A stretch of 46,259 nt of DNA from Methanobacteriota archaeon (lineage in GTDB: Archaea; Thermoplasmatota; Thermoplasmata; Methanomassiliicoccales; Methanomassiliicoccaceae). Positions 32,840 through 41,025 of the stretch are shown in pieces; positions within the stretch are counted from its first letter, which is position 1; every line of letters starts with the position of its first letter. The notes beneath the pieces were generated by a model. It was given only the letters and a program-made list of their open reading frames with translations, made no database searches and was not told where the DNA came from. The DNA is taken from contig JAAYTA010000081.1 of assembly GCA_012518185.1 (NCBI GenBank), positions 1 through 46,259 on the forward strand. The letters are read 5' to 3'. A program made the translations under genes and the position numbers.

Positions 32840-33808
32840 TCATCCTACATCCTCAGCGCGGGCAGCATCTCGAAGCTCTCTAAGGAAATCTGTCGCCTGA
32901 GACATACACATGTTGAGAACGGCCTCTACATCTCCAGCTCCAGCTAAACCTGCTGCCCCAGCGTGCCCGCCTCCGCGACCATCTATCTCCTCACCGATTT
33001 GATCCAATAGGCGTCCTAGGTGAAGTCCCTTTCTAACTAGGTCTTGCTTTCCTCTAGCGCTGATTCTAAATTCTCCATCTCTCTGAGATCCAACAAATGC
33101 TACATCGGCGCCAGCAAGTATAATGGCTCTGCATACCGAGCTCTCATGAGCACTTCCTTGTGACATAGCTGCAATTTTATCTCCGATCCGATCAAACCTA
33201 AGTCGCTGAGCTCCCTTTAGCTGAGAAACTCTTTCTGAAACGTCTGATTCCATATCGGTTAGATCCATAACTTCATCCATTCCGATCTTGGCCTCCCGCA
33301 ATACTGAAGCCATGCTGTCTAGTAGGGCAGGATTAGAAAATCGAAAGTGACCACTATCAGTAAGCATGCCTGCGGCCAGAGCTAGGCCTGTGTCACGACT
33401 CAGAGTATGATCTGCTGCTCGGACTAGATCCAATACGATCTCAGCACAACTGCGCCTATTCTCATCTATAAAGTGTAATGGACCAGTCCACTGGCCAGTA
33501 GGAGCATGATGGTCGATTACAACATCAACTATGTCGCCATCCACTCCTAATTGCTCAGCAGATGATGAGTCGACTGCTGCTATTAGGTCAAATTCTTCCA
33601 AATCGATAGTCTCTTCGACAATGATAGATAATTTAGTGGCAACGACCTTGGAGACGCGATCCATACCGCCAAGTGCAGCTATGGTAACCTTTCCGAACGC
33701 TTGCTGTATAGCGAACGCACTCCCCAAGGCATCCGGATCGGCATTATTGTGCAGTAGGACAACTATGTTATCTGCAGCTCGTAATGCCTGGACTATTTTA
33801 AGAAGCAT
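32840..33808 (-). CDS. DHH-family phosphoesterase
   Basis: The 322-residue protein has NNADPDALGSAFAIQQAF (metal-binding DxD), IAAVDSSS, VIDHHAP (the DHH motif) and the DHHA1 C-terminal signature GRGGGHAGAAGLAG. This order fits the NrnA-type nanoRNase/pAp phosphatase group or archaeal RecJ-like proteins. It could degrade oligoribonucleotides or pAp, or act as a 5'-3' exonuclease; the archaeal GAN/RecJ replication forms are usually longer (about 450-480), so the NrnA-like type is more likely. It is the last gene of the - strand block, 75 bases after prefoldin. Confidence 0.88.
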   Translation of the reverse strand: MLLKIVQALRAADNIVVLLHNNADPDALGSAFAIQQAFGKVTIAALGGMDRVSKVVATKLSIIVEETIDLEEFDLIAAVDSSSAEQLGVDGDIVDVVIDHHAPTGQWTGPLHFIDENRRSCAEIVLDLVRAADHTLSRDTGLALAAGMLTDSGHFRFSNPALLDSMASVLREAKIGMDEVMDLTDMESDVSERVSQLKGAQRLRFDRIGDKIAAMSQGSAHESSVCRAIILAGADVAFVGSQRDGEFRISARGKQDLVRKGLHLGRLLDQIGEEIDGRGGGHAGAAGLAGAGDVEAVLNMCMSQATDFLRELRDAARAEDVG

Positions 33809-33883
33809 CTTTCAGAGGTATGTGTAAAACCTATTTGGCAGTTTCTAGAAGAGACGTACAATAAATTTGAAGGATAAAGGGTT

Positions 33884-34252
33884 TCAGAAGGCTTGTCCAC
33901 CTTGCATAGCTGGACCGAATGCCTTACTAATTTGCTCCTGAAGCTGCTGATAGCGATCTCGAAGACTCTTTTCCTGACGATCTAAAGATTTAACTCTTAT
34001 CTCTAGAGTCTCCTTACTCTCTTCGATCTCGTTTAGCAACTCCTCTTTGCCTTCTTTTTTGATAAGAAGTGATCCAGCGCTCCTATATACTGTAACATCA
34101 GCTGGAGCTTTACTTAGTTCCTCGATGGTATGTTCCATTTCTTTAAGCTGGACATCCATCTGATATTTCTGACTAAGAAGTGCCTGTAGCTGCTGTTGAA
34201 GCTGCTGGAACTGGGCAATCTGATTTTGGACCTTGGGGCTCAATTCATCCAT
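33884..34252 (-). CDS. pfdB: Prefoldin beta subunit
   Basis: This 122-residue protein is a coiled coil with a central beta hairpin: SPKVQNQIAQFQQLQQQLQALLSQKYQMDVQLKEMEHTIEELSKAPADVTVYRSAGSLLIKK, then KETLEIRVKSLDRQEKSLRDRYQQLQEQI. Prefoldin (alpha2 beta4) holds unfolded proteins for the thermosome. ATG 34252 is preceded at five bases by GGTGA, better than GTG 34261. It overlaps the Pcc1 stop by eight bases. Confidence 0.93.
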   Translation of the reverse strand: MDELSPKVQNQIAQFQQLQQQLQALLSQKYQMDVQLKEMEHTIEELSKAPADVTVYRSAGSLLIKKEGKEELLNEIEESKETLEIRVKSLDRQEKSLRDRYQQLQEQISKAFGPAMQGGQAF

Positions 34253-34487
34253 TATGTTCACCTACCATGCTTGAGATCTGTTCAGAGACCTCTATCCATC
34301 TTAGATATGAGTTAAGGGCAGCCCTTAGCGCGCCGAGGTCAGAAGCCTCAACATTCAGGATAATATCGCCATCCTCGTGAATCAACTCGACTTGTGTACG
34401 AGGAATATCTCTCCCAACTTCGGGAGAGAGGGCGCCCAATACGGCTGGTGCGTGTGGAGTTGTCAACCGAAGGGTTGCCCGGGGCAT
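34245..34487 (-). CDS. pcc1: KEOPS complex subunit Pcc1
   Basis: The 80-residue protein has a beta-alpha-beta fold: ATLRLTTPHAPAVLGALSPEV, then DGDIILNVEASDLGALRAALNSYLRWIEVSEQIS, the C-terminal helix typical of Pcc1. Pcc1 forms the dimerising subunit of KEOPS, which makes t6A37 in ANN-decoding tRNAs with Kae1, Bud32 and Cgi121. It lies between rpoP and prefoldin, as in other euryarchaea. GAGGGATGCCC straddles the rpoP stop and gives the start ATG 34487. Confidence 0.88.
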   Translation of the reverse strand: MPRATLRLTTPHAPAVLGALSPEVGRDIPRTQVELIHEDGDIILNVEASDLGALRAALNSYLRWIEVSEQISSMVGEHNG

Positions 34488-34490
34488 CCC

Positions 34491-34625
34491 TCACCTTGGG
34501 TTGATACTCAACTTTACGTTGGGCCTTTCCTTGTAGAAGATCTTTGAGCCGCACTTTTCACACTGAATACCGATAGTATTGATATTCGATCTCACTGGCT
34601 CATTACACCTTCCGCATTTGTACAT
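34491..34625 (-). CDS. rpoP: DNA-directed RNA polymerase subunit P (Rpo12/Rpb12)
   Basis: A 44-residue protein too short for usual length cut-offs. It reads MYKCGRCNEPVRSNINTIG, with a second CxxC in QCEKCGSKI and an end FYKERPNVKLSINPR. Cys4, Cys7, Cys22 and Cys25 form the zinc ribbon; YKERP near the C-terminus is the family hallmark (usually YK.R). GGTGAAGAAG precedes ATG 34625. It is between L37Ae (12 bases upstream) and Pcc1 (three bases downstream), the usual archaeal order. Confidence 0.93.
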   Translation of the reverse strand: MYKCGRCNEPVRSNINTIGIQCEKCGSKIFYKERPNVKLSINPR

Positions 34626-34637
34626 ATCTTCTTCACC

Positions 34638-34901
34638 TTATTGTGAATCGGCACTCTTGTATGCCGTAATCATCGTCTTCTTTGTCACGGGAGAGTATGC
34701 TCCCGCTGCAAACTTTGCATCACAAGTTCTGCATTGCCATATGCCACTACTTACTCTATTCACTCCAGCACGATGGCAACGAGGGCACTCGTGATTTGCC
34801 GTTCGCATCCTATCTATGTCGCGTACTCGATTTCGCACAATGACGCCATAGCGAGGACCGAAGCGGCCTGAACTTCCTACTTTCTCGGTTGACTTGGCCA
34901 T
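34638..34901 (-). CDS. rpl37ae: Large ribosomal subunit protein L37Ae (eL43)
   Basis: The 87-residue zinc-ribbon protein has the L37Ae pattern: SGRFGPRYGVIVRNRVRDID, then HECPRCHRAGVNRVSSGIWQCRTCDAKFAAGAYSP. Two CxxC pairs bind zinc. It is specific to archaea and eukaryotes and lies near the L1 stalk and E site. Gene order Rrp42-L37Ae-RpoP-Pcc1 is widely conserved. GGTGATAAA precedes the ATG. Confidence 0.95.
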   Translation of the reverse strand: MAKSTEKVGSSGRFGPRYGVIVRNRVRDIDRMRTANHECPRCHRAGVNRVSSGIWQCRTCDAKFAAGAYSPVTKKTMITAYKSADSQ

Positions 34902-34905
34902 TTTA

Positions 34906-35679
34906 TCACCCTATGATCTCTCTAAGGCCCTTGCTCAGGCGCAGAGACGTGTCGATTATTTCATTGACCTCGTCTAGCGTCAGAGCGCCGGCAAGCCCCT
35001 TCTGCATCGCCCTTAAATCCCCATTTTCATCGGTGGTGACAGTCAGGCGAGCATCTGCGACCATTTCCTCGTCCAAAGCCGGGTCAAATAATATAGAGTT
35101 TTCTATCTTCACAGCAGTGGTTTGGATAGGGTAATGGCGCAGGGGCATGGGATAATCATCTCCCTTTTCGTGTTTTTCTGCAGGTACGATTGTATTTCTT
35201 AGGGCAGCAACTGCTCCATAGAAGCAAGCGTCAAACAAATTTCCATCATAATCTAGAACATATATGTCTAAGAAATTTATCCATACTTCTTCGCCCTCTA
35301 CGATACAAAGCTTCTGCAGATCAATCATTTCCGATTCACGAATACCTCGGTCAACAACACGAGATAATTCAATAGCATTCTGATCTGGAGGACCAGGTTC
35401 GAATGTCGGGGAAGCCATTGGTATAAGTTCGGCATTAGTAGTTAATACGCCGCGATCTGGAGTGTCTGGAAATGGCGATCCCACATCCATCTTGACTCCT
35501 ACAACCACATCAGTATTACCGATCCTCACTCTTGCTGAGCCCTGAGCACTACCTATGATTCCTGCTTCTACTGTGATAGATCTATACTCATCGGCAGAGC
35601 GACCATCCATTCTCCTACCCATACTGAGAAGCTTATGTATGTGTCCTTTTTTGATCTGTGAAACTACTTCATCCGCCAT
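34906..35679 (-). CDS. rrp42: Exosome complex component Rrp42
   Basis: The 257-residue RNase PH-fold protein has RMDGRSADEYRSITVEAGIIGSAQGSARVRIGNTDVVVGVKMDVG, and AIELSRVVDRGIRESEMIDLQKLCIVEGEEVWINFLDIYVLDYDGNLFDACFYGAVAAL. Rrp42 is the non-catalytic ring partner of Rrp41 in the archaeal exosome, needed to form the RNA-binding site. It follows rrp41 by two bases. Length is usual. Confidence 0.94.
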   Translation of the reverse strand: MADEVVSQIKKGHIHKLLSMGRRMDGRSADEYRSITVEAGIIGSAQGSARVRIGNTDVVVGVKMDVGSPFPDTPDRGVLTTNAELIPMASPTFEPGPPDQNAIELSRVVDRGIRESEMIDLQKLCIVEGEEVWINFLDIYVLDYDGNLFDACFYGAVAALRNTIVPAEKHEKGDDYPMPLRHYPIQTTAVKIENSILFDPALDEEMVADARLTVTTDENGDLRAMQKGLAGALTLDEVNEIIDTSLRLSKGLREIIG

Positions 35680-35681
35680 TC

Positions 35682-36461
35682 TCAGGCCTCCTCATCGGGC
35701 AAATCATCATCATCATCATTATCATCCTCTGTTCCAGCCTGTGAAGCATAACGTCGATGTAGAGCATCCCTCTGTATGTCGTATATTTCTTGGCAGGCTT
35801 TTTTCGCATAGCTCAATGCAAGATCCAATTCCTCCATAGTCATATGACCATCCATTTGCATGAGAAGAACTTCTCCAGTTCTTGGAATCATAGCTATAGG
35901 AAGATCAGCACTACCAAAATTATCTTCTTTTCCATTAAGGTCTAGGATTATGTGTCCATCAGCCTTTCCGACTGCTACAGCAGGAACCAAGTCTCTCATA
36001 GGAATGCCTGCATCAGCCAGGGCGACTGACGCAGCAGTGAGGCCAGCAACTCTCGTTCCGGCATTTGCCTGTAGTACTTCAATGTAGACATCAATCGAGG
36101 TTCGGGGAAAATTTTCAGTAAACACAACATTCTCTAATGCTTCTGAAATTATCTTGGATATCTCTATCGACCTTCTATCTGGTCCGGGCCTCTTACGATC
36201 ACTAACTGAGAAGGACATCATATTGTATCTACACTGTATGATCGCTCTACTAGGATTCTGCATGTGGCGTGGATGACATTCTCTTGGCCCATATACTGCA
36301 GCCATTACCTTATTATCTCCCCACTCTAAGTAAGCAGATCCATCTGCCCTCTTCAATACTCCTGCCTCTATTTTCAAAGGTCGCATCTCATCTACTCTGC
36401 GACCGTCAATTCTCTTCCCTTCCTCGTCGATAAATTTGATATCATCAACTATTTCTGACAT
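35682..36461 (-). CDS. rrp41: Exosome complex catalytic subunit Rrp41
   Basis: The 259-residue RNase PH-fold protein has [45 protein letters not shown] and, for the phosphorolytic site, [27 protein letters not shown]. The active subunit degrades RNA 3'-5' with phosphate and adds A-rich tails in archaea. The C-terminal tail is strongly acidic (ending near [15 protein letters not shown]), encoded by a run of GAT codons. It is flanked by rrp4 and rrp42 in the standard order. Confidence 0.95.
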   Translation of the reverse strand: MSEIVDDIKFIDEEGKRIDGRRVDEMRPLKIEAGVLKRADGSAYLEWGDNKVMAAVYGPRECHPRHMQNPSRAIIQCRYNMMSFSVSDRKRPGPDRRSIEISKIISEALENVVFTENFPRTSIDVYIEVLQANAGTRVAGLTAASVALADAGIPMRDLVPAVAVGKADGHIILDLNGKEDNFGSADLPIAMIPRTGEVLLMQMDGHMTMEELDLALSYAKKACQEIYDIQRDALHRRYASQAGTEDDNDDDDDLPDEEA

Positions 36462-36470
36462 GTGATAACC

Positions 36471-37172
36471 TCACTCCGATTCTACATTATCCTGCTGCGT
36501 CACGCTTTCTAAATATTCCTTTACTCTCTCAGTGAGTCCATATGAATGGGCATCTTGCTCAATCATTCGTATGGCCTTGATAGCGTGCATGATATTATCA
36601 ACTTCTCCATCTAGCCATATGCGACCATTTTGGCCAACAAATATGCGGCAGTTCGTATATCCCTTTATCATCTGAATCATCGAACCACCTTTACCTATAA
36701 TCCTTGGAACCTTAGTAGGAGATATCTCAACAACTTGACCATCTTGGAGTTTCCTTAATCCCTGATCCTTCATGGTCACCTGTATCCTCATAGTTTCATC
36801 GACCATGAGAACTTTGGCTAAAATTATATCTCCTATATTCATATATCGCGCAGTATCTCCAAATTCCACTCTCCAAGGAACTTCATTAACATGTAATGGG
36901 GCAGGATGTGGAGCACTAATGTCGATTAGCCAATTAGAGGGTCCAATATCTTCTACCTTCCCTATCACGCTATCGCCTACGCAGGGAATGTATCTCCCAC
37001 CCATAGGTATGACATTGATATAATTAGATTTTACAGATTTAATTCCTAGAAATGCCGCGTATATTTTACCATCTGACACATATGTGCCAGCACCCGGCCT
37101 TAATTTATCGCCTTCAAGGAGATCTCCAGGTATGACGATCTCCCTCTCTTTCCTTGATACATCATTGGTCAT
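36471..37172 (-). CDS. rrp4: Exosome complex RNA-binding cap protein Rrp4
   Basis: The 233-residue protein has an N-terminal domain (REIVIPGDLLEGDKLRPGAGTY), an S1 domain (VGDSVIGKVEDIGPSNWLIDISAPHPAPLHVNEVP) and a KH domain (PTKVPRIIGKGGSMIQMIKGYTNCRIFVGQNGRIWLDG). It caps the exosome ring and binds RNA substrates. A 111-base gap before it, with a TATA-like element, suggests that exosome genes have their own promoter in addition to reading through from SBDS. Confidence 0.95.
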   Translation of the reverse strand: MTNDVSRKEREIVIPGDLLEGDKLRPGAGTYVSDGKIYAAFLGIKSVKSNYINVIPMGGRYIPCVGDSVIGKVEDIGPSNWLIDISAPHPAPLHVNEVPWRVEFGDTARYMNIGDIILAKVLMVDETMRIQVTMKDQGLRKLQDGQVVEISPTKVPRIIGKGGSMIQMIKGYTNCRIFVGQNGRIWLDGEVDNIMHAIKAIRMIEQDAHSYGLTERVKEYLESVTQQDNVESE

Positions 37173-37243
37173 ATGTTATCTCCATATACAAACGTCTGAA
37201 ACGAATAATGTGTCTATCTATATGTTTTAATGGTCTCATCACG

Positions 37244-37258
37244 AAAATATATTTTAAG
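37244..37258 (-). promoter_or_regulatory. Candidate TATA box of the rrp4-rrp41-rrp42 genes
   Basis: On the - strand the stretch reads CTTAAAATATATTTT, in the 111-base gap between sdo1 and rrp4. A transcript start about 25 bases downstream, near 37225, would give a leader of about 50 bases. Confidence 0.4.
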
Positions 37259-37283
37259 ACTTAAGATTATCCAGATACATTAC

Positions 37284-37988
37284 TTAGATGGCGCCCTTCA
37301 AGATCTTAGTGTCTACATCACCTTTGGTGAGTTCGTTAAGCTTGCTGAGAAAGTCGTCGCGCAGGCCAGCAGGTAGTTCTAAAACACCTATCCAGGAACC
37401 ACTTGGGTGCCACTCCTCTTTAGTGACTTTTCCTGACTTGTTAATGAATTCGTAGCACCGACCATATTGATCGCCAGTCAGGCGAACTGCTATCTGGACT
37501 TTATCGAACCTAATAGGCATCAGAGGTCGGAGAACTTTCAAAACTCCCTCTACTTGTGATTCTGCCGATTTAAATGGATCGATATGCACTCTTGCTTCCT
37601 CCATGGCTGAATCTATACGATTTGGAGGATGAGGAGCCCCCGTTTGGGGGTTAATTGCGTTTCGAGCTATGATTGCGACCACCCTTCGACGCTTATTTTC
37701 TTGCATCTCTTTACGCTGTTGAGTAGTCAGCTGGACCTCACCCTTGAGTATGATATGTTTGGCAACCGCCAAGGGATCAGTAGTCCCGAATACCTCCTCA
37801 ATTTTCTTATCTTCTGGCCTAGTGCCTTTTTTAGCATCCCGAAAGATCTCTTCAATCACCATGTGACTCGATAGATCGATCTCTTTGCCATCGCGGACTA
37901 GGCTAACGACCTGCGGATCTATCAATATCTCAAAGGTTTCGCCATGCGACTCAAGTCTGCCAATTATGGCCTCGTCGATGTCGACCAT
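37284..37988 (-). CDS. sdo1: Ribosome maturation protein SBDS (Sdo1)
   Basis: The 234-residue protein has an N-terminal FYSH domain (ARLE-like ESHGETFEILIDPQVVSLVRDGKEIDLSSHMVIEEIFRDAKKGTRP), a central helical part (VAIIARNAINPQTGAPHPPNRIDSAMEEARVHIDPFKSAESQVEGVLKVLRPLMPIRFDKVQIAVRL), and a ferredoxin-like C-terminal domain. It helps release the anti-association factor aIF6 from the large subunit. It lies directly after psmA, as in many archaea, with GAGGGACCTATCAG ahead of the ATG. Confidence 0.95.
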   Translation of the reverse strand: MVDIDEAIIGRLESHGETFEILIDPQVVSLVRDGKEIDLSSHMVIEEIFRDAKKGTRPEDKKIEEVFGTTDPLAVAKHIILKGEVQLTTQQRKEMQENKRRRVVAIIARNAINPQTGAPHPPNRIDSAMEEARVHIDPFKSAESQVEGVLKVLRPLMPIRFDKVQIAVRLTGDQYGRCYEFINKSGKVTKEEWHPSGSWIGVLELPAGLRDDFLSKLNELTKGDVDTKILKGAI

Positions 37989-38002
37989 CTGATAGGTCCC
38001 TC

Positions 38003-38725
38003 TTAGGCACTGTTGGCCTTATCTACAACAGCCTCAACTTCTTTATCATCGAGGCGTCGGAAATCTGAATCCATACGCACTAGGCCGATTTCCACAGATT
38101 TAGGATTAAGATTCTCCTCTTCAGTTGCCTTCTTAAGGGCCTGAAGACCTAATACTATGGCTTCCTCCATATCCATGTCTTCTTTATAGTGCTCTTCAAA
38201 GACTTCCATAACTACATTCCGACCCGCGCCGATGCTGCCTGCCTTATATGAGACTAGAGCTCCAGAGGGATCGGTTTCGAATAAATGGACGCCTTGATCA
38301 TCTGCTCCAGCTACTAACAGTGCAGTCCCGAAAGGTCTAACACCGCCGTATTGTGTGTAATTTTGCTTATAGTCACAAATTCTTTTAACTAGCATTTCCA
38401 CACTGATATTCTCATCATAGGTAATTTTACTAACCTGAGCAGTTACGCGAGCATTATCCACTAAGACTCTGGCATCAGCGACCAGACCTGATGTGGCGCA
38501 GCCTATATGCCCATCTATTTGGAAGATCTTCTCTATAGATTTGGGCTCCATAAGTCTACTAGCTATTCTTTTATCCACGATGAGGACGACCCCATCTTTG
38601 AACTTCAACCCGACGGTGGTGGTGCCCCTCTTTACCGCTTCCCTTGCATATTCAACTTGGAACAATCTTCCATCAGGCGAGAATACGGTGATGGCCCGAT
38701 CATATGCCATTTGTCCTGGTTGCAT
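38003..38725 (-). CDS. psmA: Proteasome subunit alpha
   Basis: The 240-residue alpha subunit has [36 protein letters not shown], with the YDRAIT and EYA(R/A)EAV gate motif, [11 protein letters not shown], and [40 protein letters not shown]. Alpha subunits form the outer rings of the 20S core and lack the catalytic Thr. ATG 38725 with AGGAGTGAT upstream is preferred to TTG 38746. Two TATA-like stretches lie upstream (near 38795 and 38770). It is the first gene of the long - strand block. Confidence 0.95.
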   Translation of the reverse strand: MQPGQMAYDRAITVFSPDGRLFQVEYAREAVKRGTTTVGLKFKDGVVLIVDKRIASRLMEPKSIEKIFQIDGHIGCATSGLVADARVLVDNARVTAQVSKITYDENISVEMLVKRICDYKQNYTQYGGVRPFGTALLVAGADDQGVHLFETDPSGALVSYKAGSIGAGRNVVMEVFEEHYKEDMDMEEAIVLGLQALKKATEEENLNPKSVEIGLVRMDSDFRRLDDKEVEAVVDKANSA

Positions 38726-38929
38726 TACATCACTCCTAACACGCAAATTTCACTTAAAGCTCTACTCTGATATATAGCTTATATCTTGCAAAGCTAAATA
38801 AACCGCCTCTCAGGCGCTTTAGACTATAGCGTTGACACTATGTAATATACAATATCTCCCTAACTTATACATGCAGTATCGCAAATAGTTTTACTATCTC
38901 CGATCGATATACACAAAACTAGTTATTCG

Positions 38930-38969
38930 AAATAATCATTTACAACCTTTAATATCTAAATGATTATTT
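38930..38969 (-). terminator. Stem-loop after pop5, terminator-like
   Basis: A 13-base perfect inverted repeat, AAATAATCATTTA (38930-38942) with TAAATGATTATTT (38957-38969), has a 14-base spacer. It begins 28 bases after the pop5 stop on the - strand and ahead of the psmA promoter. It could stop ftsZ-pop5 transcription or bind a dimeric regulator of the psmA promoter; the first is more likely from position. The rest of 38726-38996 holds the psmA promoter region and a short inverted repeat CGCCT/AGGCG (38804-38816). Confidence 0.45.
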
Positions 38970-38996
38970 ATAAACTGTAGTATCATCTGCCAATCT

Positions 38997-39284
38997 CTAT
39001 TTAGCGAAAAATCGATCTCGTAATGTTCGAAGGGTACCGGAAGCAGCCAATGTCCGGATTTGTAATTGTTCTTCCAGATTCTTCAAAGCCTCAACTGCAA
39101 TTCTCTGTTCCTCCCTTTTTACGCGAATTATGCCCTTCGTACCATCGTATTGTATCAATTTAAACGAAGTAATATCTGCCTCCTTAAAGGCAGAGTTAAT
39201 TGAATCACGCAATGTCTCACTTGTAGAAGGTTCAGTAGCAAAAGCGATGTACCGTCTACGTCCCCTTTTGGATTTAATGATCAT
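38997..39284 (-). CDS. rnp2: Ribonuclease P protein component 2 (Pop5)
   Basis: The 95-residue protein has the Pop5 pattern: RGRRRYIAFATEPSTSETLRDSINSAFKEAD, then KLIQYDGTKGIIRVKREEQRIAVEALKNLEEQLQIRTLAASGTLRTLRDRFF. It forms a heterotetramer with Rpp30 in RNase P. Rpp30 is not encoded beside it here, although pop5-rpp30 neighbours are common in archaea. It starts four bases after the ftsZ stop with GGGATAG as ribosome site, so it is co-transcribed with ftsZ. Confidence 0.9.
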   Translation of the reverse strand: MIIKSKRGRRRYIAFATEPSTSETLRDSINSAFKEADITSFKLIQYDGTKGIIRVKREEQRIAVEALKNLEEQLQIRTLAASGTLRTLRDRFFAK

Positions 39285-39288
39285 ATTA

Positions 39289-40338
39289 CTATCCCTTCAT
39301 AGCTTTCTCAGATAGATGAGGAGAAGTTACACCAGTAATAACCAACATCACTTTCATCATTCCTTCTAATTCTGGTTCTACTGAGCATCCCCATATTATC
39401 CTCGCACGAGGGCTAATGCGATCGCTAATCATTTTCGCGGCCTTCTCTGCTTCTCCGATTGTCATATCTGGACCGCCCTGCACCCTTACCAATGCGCCTC
39501 GAGCATTGCTCAATTCTATCTCTCCAAGTAAGGGAGATGCTAAGGCATCCTCAACTGCAATTTGTACACGATCTCTAGGATCGTCACTCTCGCCTAAACC
39601 TATGGTAGCCATCCCACCATTGCGCATGACACTCGATACGTCGTTAAAATCAACATTAACTAAACCAGGCTTAGCAACGACATCATTGATGCCTTTAATA
39701 CTCTGCATTAGAACCTCATCAGCTACTTTGAACGCCACTTCTAAAGGAAGTTTAGGAACCAACTTCAATAACTGATCATTAAGAATAGTTATGGTAGTAT
39801 CACAGTGCCTTCTCAGCTCTTCTAATCCTCGTAGCGCATTATTCATACGTAACTTTCCCTCAGCCTTAAATGGTAAAGTAACGACTCCAATTACTAAGGA
39901 ACCATTCCTACGTGCCATCTCGGCTACATAGGGTGCAGCGCCTGTACCTGTACCGCCACCCATCCCTGCAGTAACGAAAACCACTTTGCAGCCATCTATA
40001 TATCTCCTTATTTCGTCCCGAGCTTCTTCTGCTGCGTACTTCCCAACCTGAGGTATCGAACCTGCTCCGAGTCCTCTAGTAGTTTCCTTCCCCAATAGAA
40101 GACGATAGGGTGCCCTTATGCCAAGTAGATGTTTAGCATCGCTATTTGCAGCTACTAATATTGCGTCGCCCACACCTACCTGAGCCAATCTGCCAACTGC
40201 ATTTGATCCGCCTCCTCCGCATCCGATGATCGATGTGCGTATCTCCATTTCCTTGATCAGCTGGCGTAACTCTTCATCGACGGCAGAGGATAGCTGAAAT
40301 GACTCATCTTCTGACCCAATATTCCACGATAGCTTCAT
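39289..40338 (-). CDS. ftsZ: Cell division protein FtsZ
   Basis: The 349-residue GTPase has SIIGCGGGGSNAVGRL, the G-box VTAGMGGGTGTGAAP, and NVDFNDVSSVMRNGGMATIGLGE (T7 loop region). It polymerises into the division ring. The first ~30 residues are a variable extension and the C-terminus is short (SPHLSEKAMKG). SD-like GGGATGCACGG precedes ATG 40338. Co-transcription with pop5 is unusual. The upstream region is shared with the divergent hdrA operon and contains three copies of AACGTTTA. Whether the genome has a second FtsZ cannot be seen here. Confidence 0.95.
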   Translation of the reverse strand: MKLSWNIGSEDESFQLSSAVDEELRQLIKEMEIRTSIIGCGGGGSNAVGRLAQVGVGDAILVAANSDAKHLLGIRAPYRLLLGKETTRGLGAGSIPQVGKYAAEEARDEIRRYIDGCKVVFVTAGMGGGTGTGAAPYVAEMARRNGSLVIGVVTLPFKAEGKLRMNNALRGLEELRRHCDTTITILNDQLLKLVPKLPLEVAFKVADEVLMQSIKGINDVVAKPGLVNVDFNDVSSVMRNGGMATIGLGESDDPRDRVQIAVEDALASPLLGEIELSNARGALVRVQGGPDMTIGEAEKAAKMISDRISPRARIIWGCSVEPELEGMMKVMLVITGVTSPHLSEKAMKG

Positions 40339-40366
40339 CCGTGCATCCCTTAAGTCGACGAATGTT

Positions 40367-40507
40367 CTAACGTTTATTTCAATCTATTTAGATTATATTC
40401 AAAATATCAATTTTAGGTCGATTCTATATCCTCTTTTGACATAGAACGTTTAGAAAATACTGTATTGGATCTGCTATCATGATCTTGATTTAGCTACTAA
40501 CGTTTAT
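40367..40507. repeat. Three AACGTTTA repeats upstream of ftsZ
   Basis: AACGTTTA occurs at 40369-40376, 40445-40452 and 40499-40506. The first and third are identical over 11 bases (CTAACGTTTAT, 40367-40377 and 40497-40507). All are in the same orientation, within 170 bases of the ftsZ start; on the ftsZ coding strand they read TAAACGTT. They are candidate regulator sites. Confidence 0.55.
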
Positions 40508-40644
40508 GAATAATAATTATTATCTTCCAATGTATTTATATAACGATCAATGTCCTTATAATATATGTTATATGTATAAACTAACACTATATGTCTAAGA
40601 TTTCTCAGGAAAGGTAATTTAGGATAAATCAGTATCGAAAAGAT

Positions 40645-40656
40645 ACGAACGTTCGT
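40645..40656. promoter_or_regulatory. 12-base palindrome upstream of the hdrA promoter
   Basis: ACGAACGTTCGT is a perfect 12-base palindrome about 28 bases upstream of the candidate hdrA TATA box, and shares the AACGTT core with the repeats nearer ftsZ. The position suits an activator or repressor operator. Confidence 0.45.
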
Positions 40657-40684
40657 CTTATAATGACTAATAAGCCGAAATCAT

Positions 40685-40691
40685 TATATAC
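40685..40691 (+). promoter_or_regulatory. Candidate BRE/TATA promoter of the hdrA-mvhDGA operon
   Basis: TATATAC is preceded by the purine-rich CGAAA (40676-40680), as in a BRE. Transcription would start near 40712, giving a leader of over 300 bases before HdrA, or about 20 bases before the small reading frame at 40735. Confidence 0.5.
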
Positions 40692-40734
40692 TTTGATGCC
40701 GAAATTGGCTTGAAAATCCCCTAGAATAGGAGTA

Positions 40735-41025
40735 ATGTACGATATGTTAATATATGGACATCCCTTTCTCCGAAAAAAGCGCCCACGCCAGATTTTCCAT
40801 CCTCTCGGGGATGATAATGTGGCATATGCCAGCTACTGGTCCAGGCTGCGGGTCTTTGAATCGAGCGATAAGTGCCAGAAAGCGTATCGCTCACGAACTG
40901 GAGGAAGAATGTTCGTAAAAAAAACAGCGAGGATTCCCATGAATGGAGTCAGACTGACTAAGGAACATTCAGACAAGAACTTTTGTACTGGTGGAGTGAG
41001 AACCATATTGCATGGAGGAGTATGA
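40735..41025 (+). CDS. Possible small basic protein or structured hdrA leader
   Basis: I do not recognise the 96-residue translation (MYDMLIYGHPFLRKKRPRQ at the start, FCTGGVRTILHGGV at the end). For a gene: AGGAG (40728-40732) lies just before ATG 40735, the candidate TATA box is about 50 bases upstream, and the stop overlaps an in-frame ATG of hdrA as ATGA (41022-41025). Against: codon use is unlike the neighbours, composition is basic and loop-like, and the segment holds possible RNA stems, including an eight-base one. It may be an RNA leader that is open by chance. Confidence 0.3.
   Translation: MYDMLIYGHPFLRKKRPRQIFHPLGDDNVAYASYWSRLRVFESSDKCQKAYRSRTGGRMFVKKTARIPMNGVRLTKEHSDKNFCTGGVRTILHGGV
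40863..40892 (+). promoter_or_regulatory. Stem-loop in the hdrA leader
   Basis: GAGCGATA (40863-40870) pairs perfectly with TATCGCTC (40885-40892) over a 14-base loop. Other possible pairings nearby are CATCC 40798-40802 with GGATG 40809-40813, the palindrome GGCATATGCC 40821-40830, and AGTCA 40947-40951 with TGACT 40955-40959. Together they suggest a folded leader. I could not match it to a riboswitch class that I know. Confidence 0.4.

Larger units (their letters stand above)
40339..41021. other. Divergent intergenic/leader region between ftsZ and hdrA
   Basis: The first 300 bases are AT-rich, with repeated AACGTT-core motifs and a 14-base palindrome ATAATAATTATTAT (40510-40523). From about 40684 a TATA box and a GC-richer leader of hdrA follow, containing an open small reading frame (40735-41025) and possible RNA stems. 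No tRNA or mobile element was seen. Confidence 0.6.

Noticed and set aside
38804-38816. CGCCT/AGGCG inverted repeat as a terminator
   Set aside because: The three-base loop stem lies upstream of psmA without a T-run; at most it is part of the promoter region.
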